From Stereum hirsutum FP-91666 SS1 (taxonomy: Eukaryota > Basidiomycota > Agaricomycetes > Russulales > Stereaceae): 64,000 bases of DNA. The stretch spans positions 74,632 to 138,631 of the forward strand of contig NW_006763139.1 of assembly GCF_000264905.1 (NCBI RefSeq), read 5' to 3'. Made by a program: the position numbers and the translations under genes. The notes under the pieces were generated by a model. That model saw nothing but the letters and a program-made list of their open reading frames with translations, was not told where the DNA came from and searched no databases. This document shows positions 26,046-36,702 of this stretch, one piece after another; the first letter of the stretch is position 1, and each line of letters starts with the position of its first letter.

Positions 26046-26981
26046 GTTTGTACACCCGAACTCGAGGTCGCGCTCAAGGAAGGGGTCGTGGACATGCTCG
26101 TGCATTGTCTGAAGGACATGCCGACGGTATTGATGATGGGTGTTCGTTGGGCGCGATCTTGGAAAGGGAGGATCCGGCGGATAGTCTGGTGGTGAAGGCG
26201 GGTTTTGAAGATGGATGGAAAGGAAGTGAAGACGCTGGATGATTTGCCGGAGGGGAGCGTGATAGGCACGAGCAGTGTGCGGAGGGTGGCACAGCTGAAG
26301 AGGAAGTACCCGCATCTTGTGTTCCTACTTTCAGCGCGGAAACTTGTACGTTCTCTCTATAATCCCATCCCTTCTCAGCGTAAATTTCAGAATTGGGTGG
26401 GCCACAGGACCACACGTCTATCAAAACTCGATGCCCCCGATGGTCCGTTCGCAGCTATCATCCTCGCAAAGGCAGGCCTCGTCCGACAAGACCTCGGAGG
26501 GCGCATCGCCTCCGACATCGTAGCCCCAACACCAAGGTGCTCTCGGCGTCGAAATCCGCTCCAACGACACCAAGATGATCGCCTTCTGCAGACGCAATGG
26601 AAATGTCTCGCCGAACGCGCCTGCTTGCGTGTGCTCGAAGGAGGGTGCAGTGTTCCTGTGGGCGTGCATAGTGAGTTGGAGGTCATCAAGGATGAGGGCG
26701 AAGGATCGCGTGATGCGAAATTGGTGATCGTTGTGTCTGTGACTTCGATCAATGGGCAGCGGCATGTAGTGGAGGAGCTGAAGGAGGTGCTCAAGGGTGT
26801 GGAGGACGTGGAGGCCATGGGGTCGAAGTTGGCGAGCCAGTTGTTGGACAGCGGGGCGAAGCAAAGTTTGGACAAAATCACGAAGGATCGGGAGACGAGG
26901 ATCGGGGAGGACAAGACAACAGAAGAAGTGCACAAAATCGAGGAGAGGATGGAAGAACAGACTGGAGCAGCGGCTGCATAG
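26046..26981 (+). pseudogene. HEM3: Hydroxymethylbilane synthase (HEM3), truncated and frameshifted
   Basis: Hydroxymethylbilane synthase joins four porphobilinogens in heme synthesis. Matches to it lie in all three frames: ELEVALKEGVVDMLVHCLKD then MPT; DGCSLGAILEREDPADSLVV; KTLDDLPEGSVIGTSSVRR with VAQLKRKYPHLVF; TRLSKLDAPDGPFAAIILAK; GALGVEIRSNDTKMI; and QWKCLAERACLRVLEGG, whose CLAERACLRVLEGGCS holds the cofactor-binding Cys. Frames change near 26127, 26203, 26335, 26535 and 26590. The YxAVGQ part before GALGVE and residues around the LLxPLED region are deleted. The first 60-70 residues are missing. Several independent indels make this a pseudogene; the active gene should lie elsewhere. 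Confidence 0.85.
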
Positions 26982-27688
26982 TTTCCTGCCAACCTTCGAG
27001 TGCATGCCGACCGTATTTTATAGATTTTGTATGCTTCCAGTGCTAGCAGGTGTATAGCTCCGGTGCGAGAGGAATATAATTCATTATGTACTGTAAGATA
27101 CAGCAGCATACGACTCACTTGATAGGACGCAACTGGATCTCGTTGATTGATAATCTAATCTTATCGCACCCGTCGGAGATGTGGCGTGTAGCATCCATCG
27201 ACTAACTTCTCGCATTTTATTTCTTTCCTGACTACTCCTGGCATCGTGCCAACCTTCACCACGCTCTCATTGTTGAGGACTTCATTGAAACCCAAAAAAT
27301 GTCACATCAGTCACTAGCGGCTCGAAAAACTAGGTTCCCAACTTGGTCCCAACGGCGCTTTCCCCGACGGTCTCTCGTTGCCGTCTCGCTCTCGATTTCT
27401 TCACTGTACTAAATTTCGATGTTAGACTTTTACTTGATGTCGTTTCTGTGGGACATAGGTACGGGTAAAAACTTCCGACAAAAAAAGCCTCTAGCGAAAG
27501 CCAAGTGACAGAGACTTGCGCCACACTTACTTAGTAGGCGTCAGGCGGATAAACTATGACGGAAATCCACAACATATGATACCATTCCGCGGTACGCACA
27601 CACAACGAAATCTGAGAAAATACGTACTCGTATACTTTCAACTACCTAGAGAATAACTTCAAGATACATCTCAAGAAGATTAATCCGC
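26982..27688. other. Intergenic between pseudogenes
   Basis: No recognisable gene. An ATCTTATC (GATA-type) site occurs near 27158. A 64-codon minus-strand frame at 27330-27524 has no family resemblance. Confidence 0.4.
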
Positions 27689-28760
27689 TCACGCAGCAGG
27701 AGCGGAAGCGTCAGACTTCAAGAACCCTCTACTCTTCCAATACGCGAGCCACAGCTTCACATCCTCTTCATCTAATCTCCTCGCATCTCTCGAGCTTCGG
27801 GAGACAATTGTGGCGCGTTCCACAGAGAGATTGGCCGCTTCAGTGTACTCCGCTAAAAAGTCGACGAGGTGCAGAGCCGGGATGTTGATCATCGCTTTGT
27901 CGGAGTCCGATGATTCGACCCAGGTCTTCCGCAGGGCAGCAATCCAGTCCCTGTACGGAACAGAAGGTATGCCCAAAATCGACGAAGTTGTATCGGAGAA
28001 GAGACTCCACTTGCTGGGTGAGGGATGAACGAGGTGTAGGATCGCCTCCGTTGAACCGGCCATCTCCAACAACGCAGATGAAGCTACGTCTACCGGGAGC
28101 CAAGTGATTTTCTAAATCATAGTTTAGAATAGTCTGCTCGAGGAAAAAATAATGAAGGGCTTGCCTCGTCCCTGGATGGCAACACGCCGAGTTCCTGTGC
28201 GCTGCGCACGATGGCAGGGACCCATTCTGTCTCGTTCCATCCGCCCTGGGCTCGGTCTCCACAAAGTTGGCCAACTCGTACAATCGTCACACGAGCACCG
28301 AGTACGTCTGCAGCCTTGAGCAGTAAGGTTTCGGCCACCCACTTGCTTTCCGCGTAACCGCTTCCTACTGCGGTCACTGGGTCTGTGATGGCTGACTCTC
28401 TGACGATTGATCCAGAAGGTGCTGTTACGCACGAATAAAACGAACGTGAGCGCTACAACTCGACTGTACGTAGCGGGGAACGCGCACCGCCGTTCAACAC
28501 AGAGATAGAGCTGGTGAATAGTATTTTCGGAGGAACTGAGCGCGGAGTCCCAAGCGAGAAATTGACGAGGTTGCATACACCCGCCACCGACTGCTCGAAA
28601 GCAGAGAGGGGGACCCTGAAGTTGACCTGCCAGGAATGTTCACATTCGCAGTCGTCTATGGATTCTTCGGTGGAGCATGTGCGTGCAATAACACCTACGA
28701 TCTCACCTGTTCTCGATGAACTCACGCTTGTTCCTGTTTCGAATTCTAGTTATATCACTT
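27689..28760 (-). pseudogene. Thioester-reductase-domain fragment of an NRPS-like enzyme
   Basis: NRPS-like enzymes of the aminoadipate-reductase type have adenylation, carrier and C-terminal NAD(P)-binding reductase domains. Only the reductase part is here. The minus strand reads WQVNFRVPLSAFEQSVAGV, PPKILFTSSISV, then GYAESKWVAETLLLKAADV and VTIVRVGQLCGD (the YxxxK active-site pair and the following strand), WNETEWVPAIVRSAQELG, and a last part with HLVHPSP and PYRDWIAALRK ending at 27689. Everything upstream (adenylation, carrier and the Rossmann start with the GxxGxxG loop) is absent and is replaced by unrelated sequence near 28760. Frame changes between the pieces may be introns. It is called a remnant because of the truncation. 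Confidence 0.7.
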
Positions 28761-28875
28761 CTGGCAGCGATAACTGCGAACTTTTCGAGGTCGATTCATG
28801 AAGTTGGGTAAGTTGTTACATTTGAACAGTTATCCGTTTTCTTTTCCTCCCCCCGGTAGATTTGGACCCTAACTC

Positions 28876-29178
28876 ATGATTTTTGGGGTGACGAACAGCT
28901 CGCGCATCGGTATAGCAATGTTTGTCTGCGGATTTGCGATCCTCACCGGTACGCCCATCACCGGGGCGCTGCTCAAACCGCCTCAGTACAACACCTGGAC
29001 GAAGCCAGTCATCTTTAGCGCGGTATGTACAATTTGTTCGCGCGTATTGACTGCTCTATATTGACTGTTTATGATACGGTGTTGTGCATGTTCAAAGGTG
29101 GTCATCTTGGCCGGGGTCGGATGCCTGGTGATATCCAGGCAGATGACCGTGAAGAGAAAGGGGACGTGGAAAGTGTGA
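28876..29178 (+). pseudogene. C-terminal fragment of monocarboxylate-type MFS transporter
   Basis: The frame reads SRIGIAMFVCGFAILTGTPI then TGALLKP, WTKPVIFSA, and after an intron with good GT-AG borders VVILAGVGCLVISRQMT then VKRKGTWKV and a stop at 29176-29178. This matches the last two helices and basic tail of fungal monocarboxylate-porter-type (MCH) MFS proteins. The preceding ten helices are not present upstream. Confidence 0.7.
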
Positions 29179-29415
29179 TTATAGTCGGTCGTGCAGAGAC
29201 TACGATACATTCCTTCTATTTGCGCGGACCACTAGGCAAAAGATGCATGGACATGTTTGATGACCGTCTTACTCCCCTTGTACTCAGAACTTCTTGTTAT
29301 TCTCACTCTGTCAGTTGCGATGATGTTTCCGTGTATAACTGTTTCCGTTGGCAAATGCAACATGATGACACGTTGCTATCAAGGCAGGGGCTGAGAAAGT
29401 CGTTTCGAGTGAGCA

Positions 29416-29841
29416 GTGAAACTTATGAACGTATATAGCGATACGGAAGTAATTTTGTGCCGGAGTGCACTGGGTGTTTGTGGCGTGAGATTACCCGAGA
29501 ACAATCGGGATATATGGGAGATTCACACTCAAGACGTCACTTCGATGGAATTCCATATGCAGCGAACATGCCAGGGTTCTCCGAATCTGTACCAGACGAT
29601 ATACCCCGCGGATCCGACCTGCGAGCCGATATCCTATGTCATGATCAGTGCTAAGTATTATGATTTGTCGCAGAATGTGATCATCATTGGATGGAATGAT
29701 GCTTTCCTCGATCTCAGTCTACTATCTGAGCGAGAATCTCAAGGCGTATTGAGGGAAGTAAGGGTGGAGCCAGTCCATCATGGATACGACACATCGATGC
29801 CAATTCGGAAGCGCTCGTGGGCGGTAAGGCCCCAATCATAG
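29416..29841 (+). CDS. Hypothetical frame, unidentified
   Basis: A 141-codon plus-strand frame with ordinary composition (contains PLYQ-like, VMISAKYYDLSQNVIIIGWN). No family is recognised and no flanking exons are convincing. It lies between a transporter remnant and the P450 cluster and may be chance or another remnant. Confidence 0.2.
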   Translation: MKLMNVYSDTEVILCRSALGVCGVRLPENNRDIWEIHTQDVTSMEFHMQRTCQGSPNLYQTIYPADPTCEPISYVMISAKYYDLSQNVIIIGWNDAFLDLSLLSERESQGVLREVRVEPVHHGYDTSMPIRKRSWAVRPQS

Positions 29842-30169
29842 CTCATGATCCCTAGTGTGTCTGGTCCTTTTGGAAAAGAACGGTGATCGGCTGATGCTGT
29901 ACGATATGGATGCACGAGCGCATGCTTGTTCACATACAATTGAATCAGTATCAGCGACTCGCGTAACCCGGTGTTTTGATTATTCGAAGACTCCACAAGT
30001 AATGAACCCGCAATGGTCGAAACGATCCTTTCATCGAAAACAGACATCAGGACCTATTATGGTTACGGGATGAGAAGGGAAAGACAACGAGCTTCGGTAG
30101 GATACATAGCCCCTCAAGTATTCCCTTTAATTCATTCCTCGTTGATGCTCATCTCAGTACTTCCTCGCA

Positions 30170-32239
30170 ATGCATCTTCCATTCGCCTGGATAATATCGC
30201 TTATTACGCTCGCTGGAATTGCGTGCTGGATATTCAAACGGTGTTTCACACTCCGGTATCTCCCGCTTCCGCCTGGTACGTGATATTATGTTCGAACAAA
30301 TACTGAGTGGAACTGACTGCAGAAATTTTAGGGCCGCCAAACAATGTGTGCGAAAATGAACACAAGTGGATGGCTTACTCACGGTGGTCGAAAGAATCAG
30401 GTATGGAACTTCGATCTCTCTTCGCATTCCTGATTCTCAACGCCAGGCGTTCAAGGTCCTCTCGTCACACTGTCCACGGCACCACGCCCACCGATGGTTG
30501 TCAGTGGTCGCACAGCAATCCGAGATCTTCTGATAAGAAAGAAATCGTTTTGTTGCAGGCCACGTGTACCTATGGCCGAGCTCATGGGGAGACAAAACAA
30601 TGTTGGCTTCACGTACTACGGAAAGCGACTCATCCGGATGCGAACCCTGCTTCACTCCGCCCTTAACCTGACTGAAGTTACCTCCACGTGGATTGAACTC
30701 ATCGACTACCAGGCGGATAATCTCTGTAGAGATTTCATTGTTTCTCCGGAACGGTTCTACAGCCAGGTTGAAGCGTAAGCTATAACCATAAAGGAATTCA
30801 TCCCGCTTCCCACAGACTTTTCTTCTTTCAGCAATATACAGAAACTCATTGGACGCTTTACTTATGGCCACGAGCCAAGTCCAGAGTATCTGCGAATGGC
30901 GGCCGAGGTTTCGCGACACACCGGGAAATCCGTGGAGGCAGGCCGATGGGCCGTGAACAGTTTTCCAGCTCGTACGTTCCAACATATTAATAATCTTTAT
31001 CATTGCAACAGTCCGTGAATCATGAACAATATAGTTATGTGGGTACCCGCATGGATGCCCGGTGCTGGTTTCAAAAGATACGCTATCGATGCAAGAAATC
31101 TGTTCACGCGCCTGCTCAATGAATCTGTCGCGCTCGTAAAGCAGAGAATGGTAATTGTTGCATCTCACGCTTGACTGGAGATGTTGACGTTTTCACCCTA
31201 GGACCAAAATGAAGCGGGAACGTCCTTCGTTAAACGATCTCTGGAAAACATCTCGCTATATCCATCATGTATCGATGAGTCACTTGTTATATCTGCCGCA
31301 GGCAGCTTGTTTAGTGGTATGATACTGATACTGTATTCGAGGTTTCTGAAACGCTTACGCACACCGGTGACTTCAGCAGGGACAGAGACCGTAAGTTTAC
31401 ACACTTGATGACCAAATCATGTTGTAGTTCTCATATTTTCCTCAGTTGTCAGGTACAATTCTTTCTTTTATCGTCCTCATGGCAAACCATGAAGATCTTC
31501 AAGAGCGTGCGTATGCGGAAATTCTGTCTGTTGTCGGCACAGATAGGTTTCCGAATTGTCGAGATCGCCCATCGCTCATCTTTGTGGATGCACTTATCCG
31601 AGAAGCATACCGGTTCAATCCTATCGTACCCGTGGTTAACCGTAGCAACTACGAAGAGGAGGAGTACGAAGGGCATCTTATTCCCAAGAAGACTTGGATC
31701 CTCGTCAACCTGTGGTAAGCTATCTTAGCACTGGGGAGAAAAGATGGACTTTGGCTGACATATTTCAGGTCCATTTTACATGATCCTAACGTCTATCCAT
31801 CGCCAGAGACATTCTTTCCCGAACGTTTTCTCAACTCCGATAAGGACATCAATCCCGATCCCCGCTCTTTTGTTTATGGTTTTGGACGAAGGTGGATCAC
31901 TCTTCTGGACATGCTACCATTCACTGTATGATGACGTTGTCTGCAGAAGGTGTCCCGCAGTGGATTTTGCGGATACAACACTTTTTATTACCATAACTCG
32001 CCTTCTGACAGTCTTCAAAATCTCCCCGGAGATGGTTGACGGGAATGCATACCCACCCCCGCTGGAAGTTAGGGAAGGATTTACTCCGTAATTATTTCTC
32101 ACTTATTTGTCTACGTCATATCTCATTTCATGTTACGTCTTCGCACAGGGCTCCAAAACCGTTCCGATGTAGATTCATATCTCGGCAGCATGGCAAATGC
32201 TTGCTATCTGACCAAATTCAGTGTCCTAGAGAGCACTGA
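30170..32239 (+). CDS. Cytochrome P450 monooxygenase 1 of the cluster
   Basis: A membrane-anchored P450 that should oxidise a small hydrophobic substrate using P450 reductase. ATG 30170 gives a 20-residue helix, then RYLPLPPG with an intron. In order it shows KWMAYSRWSKESG, RPRVPMAELMGRQNN, YGKRLIRMRTLLHSALN (helix C), the helix-I segment GTETLSGTI, REAYRFNP (ExxR), FFPERF, and the heme loop FGRRRCPAVDFADTTL. The axial Cys is present, but the usual Gly after CP is Ala. About nine introns join in phase to stop TGA 32237-32239. It is the first gene of the P450-UbiA-P450-P450 group. Subfamily is not assigned. Confidence 0.9.
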
Positions 32240-32610
32240 ATTGAGAGATATGGCAGCGGAAAGAGTGCTTTCGGGTATTGTAGACTCGCTCTGTCTAACG
32301 CTAGCATGTAATGTAGAATGTTCCAAGTCACAATAACTGCTATCCTCACCATCCTCTTCCCGATGTGTTATTCAGCTATCTGCGAAAGCATAGTTACATG
32401 GAAATGTGTACTGATAACCAGAAACAAGAACGAAGGTAAAGCGGCGTGATGTGCATTTCAGCTCCGGCATATCTCGGACTCCCCGAAGATTGATTCGAAA
32501 AATAAGAGGAAAACATATTTTCAGAGGCCTAGGCAAGGAGTGGTATCAGATACACCTCAATTTGAACACGATCAATCTTACCACAAAACAAGATTCAGGA
32601 GGTCATTGAT

Positions 32611-33683
32611 CTAATAGAGAAACACGCGGATGCGGGCATGGAGTGGAAGAAGATGTATCAGCACCAGCCAAACCTGACATTACACCGAATTGCAAACATT
32701 TCAGCGTCTGATAAAATGTACTAGGACGAGAAATAATTACGTTGAAGAGCTTGTAGGACTTTTTGTCCGCAATTGGTGTCCGATGGAGATAGTAACGAGC
32801 ACCGACGTATGCTCCCAATCCTGCGAGAAAGCACTGACCCAGGATGCCGATATCCCAGAACCATGACAAAACGAAGGACCAGATAATGATCGCTGAAAGC
32901 GTGAATAATCGCGAGAACTCGGGTGCATAGATCGGAAAGGTGACCCGACCAGACGCTGCGTCGCCTTCGATGTCGGGATAGTCCTGCACTTGGATAGTGG
33001 TAAATATCACCATGCCGCTAAGAAGAACGGACGTGAGTGAGGTAGTGTCTAGCTCGTGCTGTGTACCTATTCAGTAGATGATACCAGCCTGTTATTTGCA
33101 ATCCATTTCTTCAGCGCGATACAATATGACTTACCCATGATCTTTGTGGCACCGATCTCGAAGGTCGCGTATCCACCAACGTTACAAAAGTTCTTTCCGA
33201 GCGGACTCTGGGAGAAGCCTAGATCGTCGTATGCATATGTTGTGAAGAAAAGGCCGACAGTAACGTATACTACTCGGTGGCCGTAGGCGGACGAGTAGAG
33301 CAGACATGATGCCACCGTAAACCAGCGGAGTGCCGTGGCTTGCCTCTTGGTCATTCTGGTCGATGGCAGTGGTCTCCACGGTCGATTCACAGCGTCTTCC
33401 TGCTCCCCTCTCAGTTGGTTCGAGACATTACACATAAGTAGGTGCATCCATATCCATGTGCCTCCATGGAGAAGATTGGCGACCGAATGTATGGGAGCGG
33501 TCGAGCAGGCGAAGACCATCTATTGAATAAATCAGTTATTGGAAGATATGTCAATGGAGAAGGTCTTACAACCGGGATAAAAACTGTTTTGTAGTCAGTC
33601 GAAGTGAATAAATATAAAGTGTATACATGATAAAAGGCGAGTTGGAAGATGGACCGAAGGGATAACAGTAGAAGAAGAATCAT
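32611..33683 (-). CDS. UbiA-type membrane prenyltransferase or terpene cyclase
   Basis: UbiA proteins are multi-helix membrane enzymes that ionise prenyl diphosphates. Basidiomycete and Aspergillus members of this branch include terpene cyclases such as Fma-TC. The sequence shows VFIPVMVFACSTAPIHS, then the first metal-site region NVSNQLRGEQEDAVNRPWRP, helices FTVASCLLYSSAYGH and VYVTVGLFFTTYAYD, the second motif QVQDYPDIEGDAASGR, and further helices to WLVLIHLLPLHA and stop at 32611. Three introns join in phase. The first motif is NxxNQxxGEQED rather than the classical NDxxDxxxD, as in the cyclase-like branch; that reading is inference. The frame is open to 33773, but the first in-frame ATG is 33683. 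Confidence 0.85.
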
Positions 33684-34123
33684 GTCCGAGTCAACGAGTT
33701 TGACCTTGAAGCGTCTTGAAAAGCTCAACCTTCTCAGTACGATGCACTGCGGCGCAATTTCTGCTTTAATCACATAACACTCGATGGATGATATCCATCA
33801 CATGGGATTTCTCGTGTCTCGGTTCTATTAGAGAGCGTGCACTCGTCGAAAATCGAAATCCAAAAACCGAGACTGGAAAGGTTGAGGATCCAGACTCAAG
33901 TGGTGAGCGCTCGTTCCCGTGGAGCGAAACTCGATTGAGTTTCTCTCCAAACTCCGAGTTTAGATTCTCGCCGATTTCGGCTTTCTATTTTAGCATGGGA
34001 AACAGATGTCAGAAACGTCCCTTCCAACTTTCAAGAGCCGAGGAGTTGCATCCTTGTGACTGTAGGCATCCCTCTCCATGCACTTCAGCAGATAACATCA
34101 CATAAGGCAGGAAGGTTACATAC

Positions 34124-34137
34124 GTGATATAATATAC
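34124..34137 (+). promoter_or_regulatory. TATA-like box of P450 2
   Basis: TGATATAATATACC lies about 65-78 bp upstream of the ATG at 34202, in a good position for a fungal TATA element. It was called by eye only. Confidence 0.35.
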
Positions 34138-34201
34138 CTTATAACAGCGCGCTTGCCTGCATTGCCCCTCCACCCTACACCCATCTTCTACGCTGTGCAT
34201 C

Positions 34202-36544
34202 ATGAACTATATACTATCCTTTGTTGTTCCACTTGTATCACTTGTGATGCTCATATTCATACGAAAGATGAAGCGAGACAGCTTCGGTGCACATCAATAT
34301 CCTCCTGGTCCGCCCGCGATACCCGTGCTTGGAAATATCATGACCATTCCGAAGACGGGAGCATGGAAATTCCTTCTGAAGCTGCATCGCGACTGTGGTA
34401 GGTCTGGAGTACCATATGCGGGGGATTGTGTTGTTGCACTTACGTTTACCACGTAGGAGAACCTATCTTCTTTCGCGGCTTGGGGAACAGCGTCCTTGTT
34501 CTCAACACAATGACCTCCATAACGGATCTGCTCGACAAGCGAGGCGAGAACTATTCTCATCGGCCGGTATTGACTGTGCTAGGGGAACTGATGGGATTGG
34601 ATCGTGTAAGTCGCATATCGTGAGCTTGCCAGAGGGACAGGTCGATATTGGTGACGGAGAATCGTCCTTCCCTGTGGCAAGACGAGCGTCATATTTCGAC
34701 ATCTCGAAGCTAATCGTCATTGCTAGAGCATGCCGATGTTACCGTACGGCCGTGAGTGGCGAGAGCAGAGAAAGCTCGCCCACGTTGCCTTGAACCCCTC
34801 TGCCGTGAGAAAGTACTGCATCGTGCAGGAGAACCTAGCTTCTATATTAGCGCTTGATATTCTCACGTGTCCCGAGGGATTCTTTGATCATGTACGACTG
34901 TAAGTCAGACTTGATTCAAATGGACAAACCCTCAGAGGAGTAACATTTACCTGCCGTAGTTACGCGGAGCGTATAATATTCTCCGTGGTATATGGTGTTG
35001 ATATCGATGGTTCCAGTAATGAAGTAAGTATGTATTTTGTCTCTTTGGGCTTCATTTCCTAATGCATGTCAGTATGTCACTCAAGCAGAAGAAACCATGC
35101 AAATTGTGGGTGACGCAATGGTCCCAGGGGCATTTATTTGTGATTTGTTGCCTTGGAGTAGGTCTTACATGAACTCATATGATATCAGTCTACTCACTTC
35201 GTAGTCATAGTGAAGTATCTTCCTTCCTGGTTGCCTTTTCGAAAGCAGGCACTTTATGGGAGAAGCATGATCGAGACCCTTGTTACCAGACCCTTTGAAC
35301 ACGTTCAACGAGAGATGGTGTGTGCTCATCTAAAGAATTGAAATCTTGATTTTGGACGTTCAATCCCAGGTAGATGAAAGATATTGCTGCGCCATCTCTC
35401 ACTCGAGAACTATTGACCTTGCGAAATAACGCCCCCGCGTCTTTTGAGAGTTCCGTCAAGTGGGCAACTGGATCTTTATATGGTGGTAGGTATCAGACTT
35501 GGGTTTGTTCAGATTATTTTTGTCTCGCACTGATGGGAATTAAACTATCAGCAGGCGGCGAAACGGTAGGTATAATGTAAATTTATTAACTATATTACTG
35601 ATCAGCAATTCAACCAGACGTACGCCACCATCCTTACTTTCATCATGGCAATGGCAATGAATCCCGAGACTCAACGTAAAGCCCAAAAGAAGATCGATGA
35701 AATTGTAGGGATGCACAGACTTCCCGTCGTCTCGGACAAGACAGAGTTGAAATACGTAGCAGCCGTCATCAATGAGACAATGAGGTTCGTCATTTATGTT
35801 TCCGTTCATACTCGCTCATAATGATGGTGGTGATTTATTTGAGATGGCATCCTGTGTTACCGCTGGGTTAGTAGCGGTCCTACCTCCGCGCTTTCATCAA
35901 TTTTCTATCTCACATCACTTTAGGCATCGCTCGCCGTACGGACCACGACGATGTGTACATGGGATACTTCGTACCAAAAGATACTGTCGTTTTCCCTAAC
36001 GTGTGGTCAGTCCCAAGACTTTCCCAGATTTATAACCGTGGTCTGAAACTATTCAAAGGGCACTCACACGGAGGCACAGCGACACATACGATCCCGAAAA
36101 ATTCATCCCGGAACGGTTTCTCGACCCCTCCGAAGCAGCGGACGATCCTTCCACTTATTTGTTTGGATTTGGAAGAAGGTTCGTCAGCGTTATTATGGAT
36201 ATAATTCCTGCGATTAAGAGGAACATACAAACTGAGAATGGTCGGTCTTAAGAGTCTGCCCGGGTAAATATCTGGCGGACAACTCGACCTTCATTGCAAT
36301 CGCAACTATCCTGTCTGTGCTAGATATATCAGAAGACCCGGACAGTAGGATAACCCCATCATTTACGGAAGCTTTAGTAAGGTATGATTCCCACCGGGAG
36401 CCCTCCAAATAACGCATTGGAAGGATGACAGGGGACCTCACAATTCACAGTTACCCTATCCCATTCAAGTGCATCATTCGACCGCGATCGGTAGACAAGG
36501 AATCAATTGTTCGCAGGAGAGTAGAAAGGCAGAGCAGGGATTGA
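34202..36544 (+). CDS. Cytochrome P450 monooxygenase 2 of the cluster
   Basis: ATG 34202 gives a membrane helix (about 5-20), then the hinge [14 protein letters not shown]. Following exons read [31 protein letters not shown] (helix C, WRxxR), the helix-I motif [32 protein letters not shown] (ExxR), [16 protein letters not shown], and the heme loop [17 protein letters not shown]. It ends [14 protein letters not shown] to stop 36542-36544. Introns join in phase throughout, including a pair near 35580-35630. The pattern is like the OrdA-type P450s expanded in Agaricomycetes. It lies between the UbiA gene and a convergent third P450, only 158 bp from the latter. Confidence 0.92.
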
Positions 36545-36702
36545 TACAGAACTGAGCGTCATGCTGAATTGAAGTGAGAAACAACCCCTGTGTCCATAGA
36601 ATCACGATATGCAGCATTTTATGATTGAAAAGTCACTTTAGTGGTCGCTGTGAGCAATGGTGGTCATATCGTGCAATTATTTGCCAGAATAAGGGTAGGA
36701 GG

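Noticed and set aside
26387..27118. 243-codon minus-strand frame over the HEM3 copy
   Set aside because: Shadow of the plus-strand HEM3 remnant, whose protein matches are strong and directional.
30437..31168. 243-codon minus-strand frame over P450 1
   Set aside because: It is antisense to clear P450 exons and has no motif of its own.
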